Assembly (NCBI GenBank): GCA_025055675.1
Contig: JANWWT010000002.1
Span: forward strand, 62,001-126,000
DNA: 64,000 bases
Source of the DNA: Pseudanabaenaceae cyanobacterium SKYG29
Lineage (GTDB): Bacteria > Cyanobacteriota > Cyanobacteriia > Pseudanabaenales > Pseudanabaenaceae
Reading direction: 5' to 3'
The translations under genes and the position numbers were made by a program. Numbering within the stretch: the stretch's first letter is position 1; every line of letters starts with the position of its first letter. This document shows, piece after piece, positions 9,110 to 18,580 of this stretch. The notes beneath the pieces are model-generated. The model was not told the DNA's origin. It saw only the letters and a list, made by a program, of their open reading frames with translations, and ran no database searches.

Positions 9110-9316
9110 AGATTACCAAAAAATTGGGTCTAAAGCCTCGCCCTGCAAGGCGACTTTTTTTGTTTAGTTTGTGGTACAGTAGCATCAACAGTACCCAAGG
9201 GCATTGGGGGAACTGCGGCTTGTGAGCCTCGCGACTCGGGTGAGCGTCGCCGAACACCGAACGCTGAACCAAGAACAAGAATCCTTGTCCTTCAGGACAG
9301 GGAGTAGGTCAAGATG
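9110..9316 (+). mobile_element. IS200/IS605-like remnant or miniature element with omega-RNA-like 3' end, no tnpB
   Basis: The 3' part contains a strong hairpin, CCTTGTCC-TTCA-GGACAGGG at 9283-9302, preceded by AAGAACAAGAAT and followed by AGTAGGTCAAG. This arrangement is typical of the right end of IS605/IS1341-type elements, where the end also forms the omega RNA used by TnpB. The region before it (ACTGCGGCTTGTGAGCCTC, CGCCGAACACCGAACGCTG) is like the structured scaffold in such RNAs. A second hairpin, TCGCC-CTGCAA-GGCGA, at 9138-9153 could be the left end. About 200 bases hold no tnpA or tnpB. Exact ends are uncertain; the family reading is from memory of such elements. Confidence 0.6.
9138..9161 (+). 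terminator. Possible rho-independent terminator after mnmE
   Basis: The inverted repeat TCGCC/GGCGA with a six-base loop is followed directly by seven T residues. It lies 39 bases after the mnmE stop. It could end that transcript, and it could equally be the left-end hairpin of the IS605-like remnant; the two readings are not exclusive. Confidence 0.5.
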
Positions 9317-9394
9317 TGTAGTGCAAGAGAGTGATAATACTGTAAACCAGCATCACAACTTAGGAAGTAGAGATAATTTGGCATGTCAAACTGT

Positions 9395-10513
9395 TCAAGT
9401 TTGCAGGGTTTTCTGTTGATTGAGGTCAACAATTTCCCCCGATAAAAACTGGCGATTCATTTCCCGAATTTTGGCAGCAGCTTCATCGTAAAGGAAAGGC
9501 AGCGTAGCATATCTCACCCCTTTGGTTACAGGTGTTGCCTCATGCAAAATGGAGCAGGAAAAAACAACGCAGCCTCCCGTTGGTGCACGATAGGTGCGAC
9601 TGCCGTACTCAGGAAACCGTAAATCCCCCCCCTCATACTCTTCGGCATTTAAGTTGATCGTCACAGCAAAGCGGCGATGGGCTGTCCCCTTAGTTGTGTT
9701 ATCGCGGTGAGGACGGAAAAAGCCCCCCACTTCCCCTTCATAACAAGCTACGATAAAACGCTCGATACGAGTAACATGGAAGTTAAAGGCTTTGGCAATT
9801 TCTGGTACCAACCGTCTAACTAAACAAGCACGAAAATGGGCTTTAATCTCTTCCGATTGAATTTCATAGTCTTTCCGCCGTTTGAAGGAATAGTCCTGAA
9901 CTCCGATCGTTTTACCGTCTTTCTCCCGCATAAATCCCGATTCACTCCCGCCATGGGTCTGATAAAGACGAATTAACTCTCGACAAAATTCTGGTTCAAA
10001 CACACGGGGTACAATCAGTATAGGGGCAGTCAAAGGTACCTGGGCATAGTCATCGATCGGGGGCAAACTCTTAAGGACGTTATCAAGAATAAGATTGTGA
10101 TTTTCATTGATGGGAATATTTGCTAATACCCGCAGATTGGGATCAAGGACGAGAGTGAAAGGTTGAAATACGAAACCCGCACCTTCTTCTGCCCTGACTG
10201 CACCATAGCGCTTACTAACTTCCAAGTTAAAGTCCCAGAAAAAGCGAATGCCAGGGATTATTTGAGTGACTCGATGTTGCTCCTTGTCCTGGGGGTCAAT
10301 GCTCACGCCGAAGAAACACAGGTTAGAATCATCGAAACGGGGGCGCAGGTCTTGATAAATAAATCTAAGCAGAGGGGGCACCTGGGGCAAAGTTGTAGAC
10401 CCAAAGAAAGAAAGGACAACATAACGCCCCGCCACTGTGTCAAAGTTATAGTTGGGATTAGTCGTGCATTCACACTTAAACCAGGGAGCAGGATCACCTA
10501 CCAATAGCGGCAT
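9395..10513 (-). CDS. Peroxiredoxin-like domain fused to a 2OG-Fe(II) oxygenase
   Basis: A two-domain protein of 372 residues. Residues 1 to about 150 look like a thioredoxin-fold AhpC/TSA domain (LLVGDPAPWF, GRYVVLSFFGST, FFGVSIDPQD). Residues about 165-355 look like a prolyl-4-hydroxylase-type oxygenase: iron ligands HRD in the PHRDNTTKG segment and the distal His in CSILHEATPV, with the 2-oxoglutarate-binding Arg in KGVRYATL. The peroxidatic cysteine expected after the GRYVVL strand is absent (GSTTLPQVPP), so the first domain probably has no peroxidase activity. The substrate is unknown. The fusion is long compared with single-domain hydroxylases of about 200-230 residues. Confidence 0.8.
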   Translation of the reverse strand: MPLLVGDPAPWFKCECTTNPNYNFDTVAGRYVVLSFFGSTTLPQVPPLLRFIYQDLRPRFDDSNLCFFGVSIDPQDKEQHRVTQIIPGIRFFWDFNLEVSKRYGAVRAEEGAGFVFQPFTLVLDPNLRVLANIPINENHNLILDNVLKSLPPIDDYAQVPLTAPILIVPRVFEPEFCRELIRLYQTHGGSESGFMREKDGKTIGVQDYSFKRRKDYEIQSEEIKAHFRACLVRRLVPEIAKAFNFHVTRIERFIVACYEGEVGGFFRPHRDNTTKGTAHRRFAVTINLNAEEYEGGDLRFPEYGSRTYRAPTGGCVVFSCSILHEATPVTKGVRYATLPFLYDEAAAKIREMNRQFLSGEIVDLNQQKTLQT

Positions 10514-10754
10514 AAGCGTTTTGGGGATAGACTGCAGTCATAGATTAACATAAAGAGATGGACTGCTTGTTCTGTCCAGGGTTGCTGCTGCACGAAAATC
10601 ACCCCCAGCTCTAATAAGTTTTATCGAGTAGAGAGTACGTAAGTTTGTAAAAAATCCAATCACAAAGTATGAAAAAAGTAAAAAACAGATAACTAACTGA
10701 GCAAAAGATGAGTTTATGCTTAACAGTGGTTAGAGACATGAGCAGGAGACAAAG

Positions 10755-11591
10755 ATGAGTACTTTTGAGGGAGTGGTATTGCCAGAAATGATTGAGAGTG
10801 CCATCATTAATGGCGAAATGAGTTTAGTGTTTCAGGTACAGAGTTGTCTGAGTACAAATAGTTTATTTGGTGTAGAAGCTCTAACTCGTTGGCGAGCACC
10901 TAATGTAGGAAGAATTGATACTAGTAAAATGATTAGGGCGCTGGAGAGTAGCAGTTTATCCTTAGTAAGACAGTTCCATGAGTGGCTACTACAGGAAGCC
11001 TTCGGTTACATATCCCTATGGCAAGAAATTGGTATAAGAGTGCCAATTTACATCAATTTTTCTAGTCGCTACCTCCAGTGCAAGGAATCACTGCATTACA
11101 TTCTCTACTTAGTCCAGGAATATAAGATTGACCCCCATTATCTAGGAATTGAACTGACAGAAACTGCTCCAATTACCGATCGGGAGGAAATCTTTTTTGT
11201 TCTACACCATCTCCATCTTCTAGGTGTTAAAATTGTCCTCGATGATTTCTGCACTTCCTACTGCTCTCTAGAATATCTCTGTGATTTCCCTGTGGATGTT
11301 ATTAAACTAGATAAAACTTTTACCAAAGGTTTAGTAGACCCTTCCCCTGACCGACGGGCTGCTATTACTACAATCTTGCATCATGTGACCACGATGGCAC
11401 ATAATTTAGGGATAGCTGTTTTAGCGGAGGGTGTGGAAACGATCGAGGAATTGGCAGCCGTAACTGAACTGGGCTGTGATGCTTACCAGGGTTATTTGCT
11501 AAGTCCCCCTGTGCCTGCTCCCCTTGCTCGTATTATGCTTACTGACCAAGCTAGAAGTGGATTGAATAGATTTCCTCTCCGCACTGCCTAG
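10755..11591 (+). CDS. EAL-domain protein, probable cyclic-di-GMP phosphodiesterase
   Basis: A stand-alone EAL domain of 278 residues with no GGDEF, PAS or membrane segment. Residues needed for catalysis appear intact: Glu in GVEALTRW, Asn in YINFSSRYL, Glu in IELTETAP, the Asp pair in VLDDFCTSY, Lys in VIKLDKTF and Glu in LAEGVETIEEL. Cyclic-di-GMP hydrolysis is therefore likely. The canonical DDFGTGYSSL reads DDFCTSYCSL, a conservative change. The 240-base upstream spacer has AT-rich sequence but no clear promoter. A purine-rich GCAGGAGAC lies before the ATG. Confidence 0.88.
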   Translation: MSTFEGVVLPEMIESAIINGEMSLVFQVQSCLSTNSLFGVEALTRWRAPNVGRIDTSKMIRALESSSLSLVRQFHEWLLQEAFGYISLWQEIGIRVPIYINFSSRYLQCKESLHYILYLVQEYKIDPHYLGIELTETAPITDREEIFFVLHHLHLLGVKIVLDDFCTSYCSLEYLCDFPVDVIKLDKTFTKGLVDPSPDRRAAITTILHHVTTMAHNLGIAVLAEGVETIEELAAVTELGCDAYQGYLLSPPVPAPLARIMLTDQARSGLNRFPLRTA

Positions 11592-11602
11592 TAACTCTCT
11601 TC

Positions 11603-13600
11603 TTAAGAACGATGTAAAAGGCGGTCTCTCAATTTTTTAATCCGATCGCGCAGGACTGCGGCTTGTTCATAGGCTTGTCGGCGGGCAGCTTCTTTCATTT
11701 CTGCTTCCAGCTTTTCTATCAGTTCGGGTAGTTCATCGAGACTAAGTTCTTGGCTGTGATTTGCCAGATATTCAACTTGTTGTTCGTTCAAACGCCGAGA
11801 GATCGACAAGAATTCCAAGATGGCATTACTCGATCGTTTGACTATCGGCTGGGGTGTAATACCGTGCTTTTTGTTGTACTCTATCTGCAAGGCGCGGCGG
11901 CGGGCAGTTTCATTAATAGCTTTTTCCATGCTCTCTGTCAAACGATCGGCGTACATAATGACTTGTCCATTGACATTGCGGGCTGCCCGACCAATGGTTT
12001 GAATTAACGATCGTTCCGCTCGCAGAAATCCCTCTTTATCGGCATCTAAAATGGCAACCAAGGATACTTCGGGTAAGTCCAAACCTTCTCTTAGTAAATT
12101 GACACCAATTAAAACATCAAAGTCACCGTTTCTAAGGGCTTGCAGGATTTCAATTCTTTCGATCGGTTTCACATCGGAATGGAGATAGTGCACCGCAATA
12201 TTTCGTTCCTGTAGGTAGGTAGTTAAATCCTCTGCCATGCGCTTAGTTAACGTAGTGATTAAAACCCGCTCTTTTCTTTGCACCCGTAGCTTTATTTCTC
12301 CTAACAAATCATCCACCTGTCCTGTGGTAGGGCGGACAAATATTTCGGGGTCAAGGACACCTGTTGGTCTAATAATTTGTTCTACAACTTGCTGGGATAC
12401 TTCTAATTCCCAATCACCGGGCGTAGCAGAAACAAAGATACATTTCTCTACTAATTCCCAAAACTCTTCTGCTTGGAGAGGGCGATTATCCGCTGCACTG
12501 GGTAGACGAAAACCATGTTCTATTAAAGTCAACTTGCGCGATCGATCGCCATTGTACATGCCCCGTAATTGCGGTATGGTGACATGGGATTCATCCACAA
12601 CTAGTAGCCAGTCCCTGGGAAAATAGTTGACTAAACAAGCGGGGGGGCTACCTGGTTTTCGCCCGGCTAAATGGCGGGAATAGTTTTCAATACCGTTGCA
12701 ATAGCCCACTGTTCTGAGTAACTCTAAATCATAGCGTGTACGTTGCTCGAGGCGTTGGGCTTCTACTAATTTATTAGCTTGGATTAACTCTGCTAACCGT
12801 TCTTCTAGTTCCTGTTCAATCTGTTGGCAAGCTGCTTCTAGTCTTTCTTTAGGGGTGACAAAGTGACGGGCAGGATAGATATTGACCGCCTCTAAGCTTG
12901 CTAAAGTTTCCCCCGTCAGTGGATCAAGATAACGGATTGCTTCAATTTCATCACCAAAGAATTCTACACGAATAATCCGATCGTCATAGGCGGGTCCAAT
13001 TTCCAAGATATCCCCCTTCACACGAAATTTACCCCTGCCCATTTCTATGTCATTGCGGTCATATTGTACTTCTGCTAATGCGAGGAGTAATTCCCGTTGA
13101 TTGACCTCTGTACCCACGCGTAGAGGAATTGCCGCATTTAAGTATTCTTCAGGGATACCTAAACCATAAATGCAACTCACAGAGGCAACTACTATCACAT
13201 CTTCTCGCTCAAATAACGATCGGGTAGCAGAGTGCCTGAGCATATCAATCTCGTCGTTAATAGAGGCACTTTTGGCAATGTAAGTATCAGTGACAGGGAT
13301 GTAGGCTTCGGGCTGATAATAATCGTAATAACTGATGAAATACTCAACAGCATTGTGGGGGAAAAATTGTCTTAACTCATTACACAGTTGGGCAGCCAGG
13401 GTTTTGTTGGGCGCTAATACTAAAGTCGGGCGTTGATACTGGGCGATTACATGGGCGATCGTCATGGTTTTGCCTGTGCCCGTTGCTCCTAACAAAGTCT
13501 GATAACGATAACCTCTGCGTAAACCCTCTAACAACTGAGCGATCGCTTTGGGTTGGTCGGCTGTGGGTGCCCAGGGAGCTTGGATATTAAACCGCGCCAT
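11603..13600 (-). CDS. uvrB: Excinuclease ABC subunit B
   Basis: Full-length UvrB of 665 residues, the DNA-damage verification helicase of nucleotide excision repair acting with UvrA and UvrC. Walker A GATGTGKT lies near residue 40, followed by the beta-hairpin [12 protein letters not shown], the helicase motifs DESHV and [29 protein letters not shown], and a C-terminal UVR domain ([19 protein letters not shown]). It is monocistronic in appearance and convergent with the EAL gene, 11 bases apart. Confidence 0.97.
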   Translation of the reverse strand: MARFNIQAPWAPTADQPKAIAQLLEGLRRGYRYQTLLGATGTGKTMTIAHVIAQYQRPTLVLAPNKTLAAQLCNELRQFFPHNAVEYFISYYDYYQPEAYIPVTDTYIAKSASINDEIDMLRHSATRSLFEREDVIVVASVSCIYGLGIPEEYLNAAIPLRVGTEVNQRELLLALAEVQYDRNDIEMGRGKFRVKGDILEIGPAYDDRIIRVEFFGDEIEAIRYLDPLTGETLASLEAVNIYPARHFVTPKERLEAACQQIEQELEERLAELIQANKLVEAQRLEQRTRYDLELLRTVGYCNGIENYSRHLAGRKPGSPPACLVNYFPRDWLLVVDESHVTIPQLRGMYNGDRSRKLTLIEHGFRLPSAADNRPLQAEEFWELVEKCIFVSATPGDWELEVSQQVVEQIIRPTGVLDPEIFVRPTTGQVDDLLGEIKLRVQRKERVLITTLTKRMAEDLTTYLQERNIAVHYLHSDVKPIERIEILQALRNGDFDVLIGVNLLREGLDLPEVSLVAILDADKEGFLRAERSLIQTIGRAARNVNGQVIMYADRLTESMEKAINETARRRALQIEYNKKHGITPQPIVKRSSNAILEFLSISRRLNEQQVEYLANHSQELSLDELPELIEKLEAEMKEAARRQAYEQAAVLRDRIKKLRDRLLHRS

Positions 13601-13723
13601 AAATCATCCACCAATCATTTGTTATTATTCTCTGCCCCACAGCATAATCCAACATCAGTCTGCAGGTGTTGTTTGCTCCTCTTCTCCTCTTCTATCATGC
13701 AAATACTCTTGGGAGAATAAGGA

Positions 13724-15043
13724 ATGATAGGCGGCACAAACCCCGACGTATTTGACTGCTACGAGGCATGGTATCCTGTTGCCTATGAACGGGACTTGGA
13801 TAAGGGCAAGCCCCAGAGTTTTACCCTACTGGGTCAACCCCTCGTGATTTGGTGGGATGGTCAGTGGCGGGTGTTTGCCGATCGGTGTCCCCATCGTCTT
13901 GCCAGTCTCTCGGAGGGGAGAATCAATGAAGAGGGCTACTTGGAGTGCCCCTATCACGGCTGGTCTTTCAACGGCAAGGGAGATTGTCAGAGAATTCCCC
14001 AGCAACCAGAGGGTGGCGCTGCCCATCATTCCCAGCGGGCTTGTGCTCAAGTGTATGCAGCAGCAGTCAAGCAGGGATTGTTATTTGTCTATGGTAAGCC
14101 AGGGATAGAAGCAAATCCAGTAGAAATTCCTGTTGTACCGGCGATCACTGAGGCGGAAACTGACCCCCAAGAGTGGGTCTGTCTGGATACTTTTCGGGAC
14201 TTGCCCTACGATGCTTTCACTCTGCTGGAGAATGTCCTAGATTCCAGTCATTTGCCTTTCACCCATCACCGATCGGTAGGCAATCGTGCCAATGCTGCTC
14301 CTATGGAGTTGAAGATTTTGGAGTCCAATCGCGCAGGGTTTGTCGGTTTTTGGGCGGAAGGACCCCGCAAAGGCCAGTTGGGCAGTCAAACCACCTATTT
14401 TGTTGCCCCCAATCTAATGTGGCATGACCTCACTTCCCAACAATTTGGACGCACCTTGACGGTTGTCTATGCTACTCCCATCGACAAAGGCAGATGCCGT
14501 CTATTTGCCCGCTTTCCCTTCAAGTTTTCCACCAAAATTCCCCGCTTAATTTTTCGCCTAACCCCCCTCTGGCTGTCTCACCTGGGACAAAATGGGGTTT
14601 TAGAAGATGACCAAATCTTCTTACATCACCAGGAACGCTACCTGGAAGCAATGGGGGGTAGTGCCAATGTGGGACGGGCGTTTTATCTGCCGACAAAGGC
14701 TGATTTATTTATCTTAGAATTCCATCAGTGGTTACATCACTACCAAGTTGATCCCTTCCCTGGGAAAAAATTACCCCCCCCTCTCCCCAGGGAACAACTC
14801 CTCGATCGGTATTACTCCCATACCCAGCACTGTGCTAGTTGTCGGAGTGCGTTGCACCAGATTGAACGGTTACGCCATCTGTCTGTAGGACTAGCGGGCA
14901 TAGGGTTAGTTTGTGTAGTATTTAACTGGCAGACAGTAGGAGCCCTAGTTGGGTTATTGGCGGGGGCAAGCTGGCTGGGGTTGAGCGTTGTGCGTCGCAA
15001 ATTCTATCAAGGGCGAGAGATTCCCCCGCGCAATCTATCCTAG
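13724..15043 (+). CDS. Pheophorbide-a-oxygenase-like Rieske oxygenase
   Basis: A 439-residue Rieske non-haem iron oxygenase. The [2Fe-2S] motif is CPHRLASLSEGR then CPYHGWSF near residues 50-75. The mononuclear iron site is seen in ENVLDSSHLPFTHH. A C-terminal CASC pair near residue 370 and one or two hydrophobic segments (GLAGIGLVCVVFNW, VGALVGLLAGASWLGL) are hallmarks of the PAO/TIC55/PTC52 family of cyanobacteria and plastids, which are membrane-bound and take part in chlorophyll metabolism or redox control. The precise substrate here is unknown. The end overlaps arsC on the other strand by 9 bases. Confidence 0.87.
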   Translation: MIGGTNPDVFDCYEAWYPVAYERDLDKGKPQSFTLLGQPLVIWWDGQWRVFADRCPHRLASLSEGRINEEGYLECPYHGWSFNGKGDCQRIPQQPEGGAAHHSQRACAQVYAAAVKQGLLFVYGKPGIEANPVEIPVVPAITEAETDPQEWVCLDTFRDLPYDAFTLLENVLDSSHLPFTHHRSVGNRANAAPMELKILESNRAGFVGFWAEGPRKGQLGSQTTYFVAPNLMWHDLTSQQFGRTLTVVYATPIDKGRCRLFARFPFKFSTKIPRLIFRLTPLWLSHLGQNGVLEDDQIFLHHQERYLEAMGGSANVGRAFYLPTKADLFILEFHQWLHHYQVDPFPGKKLPPPLPREQLLDRYYSHTQHCASCRSALHQIERLRHLSVGLAGIGLVCVVFNWQTVGALVGLLAGASWLGLSVVRRKFYQGREIPPRNLS

Positions 15044-15430
15044 TCGCCCCAGGAGATTTTCTACCCTGGCTTTCACTTCATCCCGCACTCGCCTGTAGGT
15101 ATCTAGGTCTTTGCCCTCTGGGTCTTCTAGCTGCCAATCCTCAAAAATATCCCTAGTCACCCATGCCGGCGGCAAATTGACACCACAGCCACACAAAGAG
15201 ATGACCGCATCAAAATCAGTGGGTTGGAAATCGCTTAGGGGCTTAGAATTCTGCTGGCTAATATCAATGCCTACTTCTGCCATCACCGCGATCGTTTTGG
15301 GGTCAATAAAACTAGCTTCCAAACCAGCGCTGACCACCTCTACTCGATCCTTAGCAAGGGCTTTGGCAAACCCCTCTGCCATTTGGGAGCGGCGGGAATT
15401 TTTCTTACAGACAAACATCACTTTTTTCAT
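15035..15430 (-). CDS. arsC: Arsenate reductase, LMW-phosphatase-like (ArsC)
   Basis: A 131-residue reductase that converts arsenate to arsenite. The phosphate-loop motif C-x5-R is CKKNSRR with Cys8 as nucleophile. Cys80 and Cys82 in SLCGCGVNLPP provide the redox pair, in the same positions as in the glutaredoxin-dependent enzyme of Synechocystis. The conserved FEDWQLEDPEG segment follows. It lies 3 bases after the acr3 stop on the same strand, so the two form an arsenic-detoxification operon. An arsH gene, found between these two in some cyanobacteria, is absent. Confidence 0.93.
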   Translation of the reverse strand: MKKVMFVCKKNSRRSQMAEGFAKALAKDRVEVVSAGLEASFIDPKTIAVMAEVGIDISQQNSKPLSDFQPTDFDAVISLCGCGVNLPPAWVTRDIFEDWQLEDPEGKDLDTYRRVRDEVKARVENLLGRLG

Positions 15431-15433
15431 AGT

Positions 15434-16588
15434 TTACTCCTCTATTTCAAGGGGATTAGCGGGTAGACAACGGGGGTCAAAGAGAGACGCTTTACTGGGG
15501 TCGCGGGGAAACCAAAACGCTGTGCGCTTGCAGATTTCTACTAACATTAACATGACAGGTACCTCAATTAACACCCCCACTACCGTCGCCAAAGCGGCAC
15601 CGGAATTAAGACCAAATAAAACGATCGCTGTTGCAATTGCCACCTCAAAGTGATTACTAGCACCGATTAAAGCAGCAGGGGCCGCATCTTCATAGATTAA
15701 GCCCAATTTGAGACCCGCTACATAGGAAATCAAAAAGATAAAATTAGTTTGAATAAATAGAGGTATGGCAATTAGCAAAATATGGAGGGGGTTGTTGACA
15801 ATTAAATCCCCCTTGAAGGCAAACAGAAGAATCAGAGTTGTGAGGAGGGCAGTGATAGCAATGGGATTGAGATAGTGGAGAAACTTAGTTGCAAACCACT
15901 CTTGCCCCTTATGCTTAAATATCCAATAGCGGCTATAAATTCCTGCTGCTAGGGGAATACCCACATACACTAAAACTGACAGTAAAATGGTCTGCCAAGG
16001 TACAGGGAAATTACTAGTAGACAGCAGGAGCTTGCCCAGGGGAGCATACAAAAATAGCATAGTCAAAGAATTGATAGCTACCATCACCAAAGTATGTCCC
16101 TGATTACTGTAGGAAAGATAACCCCACATCAACACCATCGCTGTACAAGGGGCAATTCCCAGCAGAATACAACCAGCAATATAGGAGTCAGTAATGTTGA
16201 CCTCTACTCCCCTAATTATCTCTGTCTGGGTCAGCCAGGGACGAAACAAATTTCCCAGAAAGAATTGGGCAAATACGACCATCGTAAAGGGCTTAATTAA
16301 CCAATTAACTACTAGGGTTAAGAGGACAGGCTTAGGAGTTTGGGCAGCTTTCACGATCTGGGAAAAGTCAATCTTAACCATGATGGGATACATCATAAAA
16401 AATAAACAAATAGCAATTGGAATTGATACCTGATATATCGCCATCCGATCGAGGGCTTGTGCTAGTTGGGGAAACACTTTGCCCAAAATAATCCCCGCAA
16501 TTATGCATAGAAATACCCAAACTGTCAAATACTTCTCAAAAAAACTAAGACCACTACCCGCCTTAACTGGTACGCTCTTGTTTGCCAA
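15434..16588 (-). CDS. acr3: Arsenite efflux transporter, ACR3 family
   Basis: A membrane protein of 384 residues with about ten spans, matching ACR3-type arsenite/proton antiporters. The conserved cysteine segment [13 protein letters not shown] is in the fourth span, and [16 protein letters not shown] in a late span is also diagnostic. It exports the arsenite produced by ArsC. The start is TTG 16588, supported by AGGAG seven bases upstream; no in-frame ATG is close. A perfect inverted repeat at 16624-16641 overlaps a possible -10 box and is a good candidate for ArsR-type repression. Confidence 0.93.
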   Translation of the reverse strand: MANKSVPVKAGSGLSFFEKYLTVWVFLCIIAGIILGKVFPQLAQALDRMAIYQVSIPIAICLFFMMYPIMVKIDFSQIVKAAQTPKPVLLTLVVNWLIKPFTMVVFAQFFLGNLFRPWLTQTEIIRGVEVNITDSYIAGCILLGIAPCTAMVLMWGYLSYSNQGHTLVMVAINSLTMLFLYAPLGKLLLSTSNFPVPWQTILLSVLVYVGIPLAAGIYSRYWIFKHKGQEWFATKFLHYLNPIAITALLTTLILLFAFKGDLIVNNPLHILLIAIPLFIQTNFIFLISYVAGLKLGLIYEDAAPAALIGASNHFEVAIATAIVLFGLNSGAALATVVGVLIEVPVMLMLVEICKRTAFWFPRDPSKASLFDPRCLPANPLEIEE

Positions 16589-16623
16589 ATCCTTACTCCT
16601 AACTCCTGACTCTTCTTAGGTTA

Positions 16624-16641
16624 TATCAAATAATATTGATA
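16624..16641. promoter_or_regulatory. Candidate ArsR-type operator upstream of acr3
   Basis: Perfect inverted repeat TATCAA-ATAATA-TTGATA. The half sites ATCAA and TTGAT spaced by six are of the kind bound by ArsR/SmtB repressors. It lies 35-52 bases before the acr3 start and overlaps a TATAAC -10-like sequence read on the minus strand. No arsR gene is present in the window, so a repressor would have to act from elsewhere. The functional assignment is inference. Confidence 0.55.
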
Positions 16642-16671
16642 CGTCAATGGCTATGGCAAAATAGCTATATG

Positions 16672-17334
16672 CGAGTACAGGACTTTCACTCCATGAGGTT
16701 GCGGTATCTCCCCCTGGCAGCAGGGACAATTGTGGGAGTTGGTTTAGTGCTAAATCGTCTGTTTACGCCTGATTTATTGCCGAGTCAAGCCCGATCGGAT
16801 GCTTTAGGTATATTGGCAGCTGCTATGTTAATTCTTGTCTTTCTTTTATGGCAAAGTATCCAACCTGTCCCCCCAGAAGCAGTGCAGTTAAAGGGAAGCG
16901 ATCGGTTTTATCTCCACCCCGATTTACCGCCAGAATTACAAACAGAATTAGCGTGGCTGTCCCACACATTATTAACTCTAACTGTTACTCGTTCTGTGGT
17001 CATCTGGTATGAAAATTGTCTGCTATTAGCACGGGGTATCCTACCCGAAAAAAACATGGAGCAGCCAGGCCAGTTAGTACAAACTGTCATGACAAAACAA
17101 AAGCCTCTGTACCTTGTACAGCTAAATTTGTACCCTGGTAAAGTCGAATTTGACTACCTACCAGAAAATACCCAGAGTGTAATTGTGCAACCCTTGGCGG
17201 GGAAAGGGGCGTTAATTTTGGGGTCAAATGTGCCCCGTAGTTACACCAACCAAGATGAGGCTTGGATTACATCCCTGGCAGCAAAACTTACTTATTCTCT
17301 GGCGCACTTAAATCAGAAGGCACCGCGGGAATAG
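16672..17334 (+). CDS. Cofactor assembly of complex C, CCB2/CCB4-type protein
   Basis: A membrane-anchored protein of about 220 residues. Two hydrophobic segments near the N terminus (LPLAAGTIVGVGLVLNRL and LGILAAAMLILVFLLW) precede a soluble domain beginning PPEAVQLKGSDRFYL. This layout and sequence match the CCB2/CCB4 family, which helps attach the single-thioether haem ci to cytochrome b6 in the b6f complex. I chose ATG 16672 over the upstream ATG 16636 because the latter would place coding sequence over the acr3 operator palindrome. The 3' end overlaps the convergent secG gene by 47 bases. Confidence 0.75.
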   Translation, partial: RVQDFHSMRLRYLPLAAGTIVGVGLVLNRLFTPDLLPSQARSDALGILAAAMLILVFLLWQSIQPVPPEAVQLKGSDRFYLHPDLPPELQTELAWLSHTLLTLTVTRSVVIWYENCLLLARGILPEKNMEQPGQLVQTVMTKQKPLYLVQLNLYPGKVEFDYLPENTQSVIVQPLAGKGALILGSNVPRSYTNQDEAWITSLAAKLTYSLAHLNQKAPRE

Positions 17335-17593
17335 CACTGGCAGCGGGAGGTGGTGAGGGAACATTGGGGGTGTTAGGTTTGACCCAGCCTGCTCCTAGAA
17401 TAATGGCAATGCCCAGGAAAGCAATTAGTAGCGTCCAAGTGGTTTGATTGAGGGTTTGCTCCGCCGTTTTAGTAGTAGCAAAGCTCTGTCCACCAATTCC
17501 ACCTAAGCCGTCCCCCTTGGGGCTATGGAGTAGGACAAAAAATATAAGCAAAATGGCAACAACAATCCACGTGACCTGTAAGAAACTGTACAT
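17288..17593 (-). CDS. secG: Preprotein translocase subunit SecG
   Basis: A 101-residue SecG, the small subunit of the SecYEG channel. Two spans (FLQVTWIVVAILLIFFVLL and LLIAFLGIAIILGAGWV) flank the conserved cytoplasmic loop LHSPKGDGLGGIGGQ. The Pro/Ala-rich C-terminal tail extends beyond the minimal fold and is encoded opposite the end of the CCB2/4-type gene. It lies 5 bases downstream of tilS on the same strand and may be cotranscribed with it only if the order tilS-secG is an operon. Confidence 0.9.
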   Translation of the reverse strand: MYSFLQVTWIVVAILLIFFVLLHSPKGDGLGGIGGQSFATTKTAEQTLNQTTWTLLIAFLGIAIILGAGWVKPNTPNVPSPPPAASAIPAVPSDLSAPENK

Positions 17594-17598
17594 AACAA

Positions 17599-18579
17599 CT
17601 AGTTAACCTCTGGGGAAATTTTAGCAAACTGTAAGTGCAACCAGGGATGTTCTACCACCACTATCGCTTTACCTGGTAGGGGGTCGCATTGACTGCGGTT
17701 AGGACTATCAATGAGCTTTACTACCTTTTCAATATGGTCAAATTCCAGTTGCTGGGGGATGTAAATCTGGAGAAATTTACGTATCATACGCCTCTGTACT
17801 GACCGCGGATAGCTTTGCAAAACAGTCCGATCGATTTGCGGTAGGTGGGCATCTAATTGATGTTTTTGCCAGAGGCTATCTATGTATGCCTGCCAAAATT
17901 TTACATCCTCAGTCACAATTTCCGCTGTGTGGACGAGAGTCGCTTCTAACTGGGGATTAAAGTGCTGTTTTAAGTAGGGGAAAACCTCATTGCGTAAGCG
18001 ATTACGTTTGTATCTGTTGTCAGAATTGGTACTGTCCACCCAGATGGGTAACTGATAGAAATGGCAGTAGGCTAAGGTTTGCGCTCGGCTAATACCTAAC
18101 AGGGGTCGCACCAATTTTATATGCTCACTTAGAGGACGCTCCCACGTCAAAGATTGCATACCCTCTAATCCTGCTCCCCGCAAGAAGTTAAATAATACTG
18201 TCTCCGCCCGATCGGTTAGAGTGTGTCCTGTGGTAATGATACTAGCGCCTATCTCTGCTGCTATTTCTGTTAGCATTTGGTAACGCCATTGCCGCGCTTT
18301 TTCTTCACTGGCGGGAGGATCAGCCGCAGTCCTACAGTAAAATGGCAAGCCTAGAATTTCGGCAACCTTGGCAACATGGCGAGCATTGTCTGAACTGTCT
18401 GAGCGCCATCGGTGATCACAGTGAGCAATTGCTAACTGCCAGTGATGTTTGCTTTGTAAAGTCTGTAGTAAATGAGCTAAACACAGAGAATCCTGCCCCC
18501 CCGAAACCGCAATCAAAATGCTAGAATAATCTGGGAGCAGGGTAATAGTTTGCTGAAACTTAATGCGGACATCCTTCAA
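17599..18579 (-). CDS. tilS: tRNA(Ile)-lysidine synthetase
   Basis: TilS, which modifies cytidine 34 of the CAU-anticodon isoleucine tRNA to lysidine so it reads AUA. The PP-loop motif AVSGGQDSLCLAHLL lies near residue 25, with AHCDHRWR and the TGHTLTDRAETVLFNFLRGAG segment downstream. The length of 326 residues matches the short cyanobacterial form. The ATG is one base after the stop of a 42-codon gene, so the pair is probably co-translated. Confidence 0.93.
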   Translation of the reverse strand: MKDVRIKFQQTITLLPDYSSILIAVSGGQDSLCLAHLLQTLQSKHHWQLAIAHCDHRWRSDSSDNARHVAKVAEILGLPFYCRTAADPPASEEKARQWRYQMLTEIAAEIGASIITTGHTLTDRAETVLFNFLRGAGLEGMQSLTWERPLSEHIKLVRPLLGISRAQTLAYCHFYQLPIWVDSTNSDNRYKRNRLRNEVFPYLKQHFNPQLEATLVHTAEIVTEDVKFWQAYIDSLWQKHQLDAHLPQIDRTVLQSYPRSVQRRMIRKFLQIYIPQQLEFDHIEKVVKLIDSPNRSQCDPLPGKAIVVVEHPWLHLQFAKISPEVN

Positions 18580-18580
18580 A

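Noticed and set aside
9204-9419. 71-residue open frame inside the IS605-like remnant
   Set aside because: It runs through the structured right-end hairpin and starts at TTG without a ribosome site; it does not look like a TnpB tail I can support.
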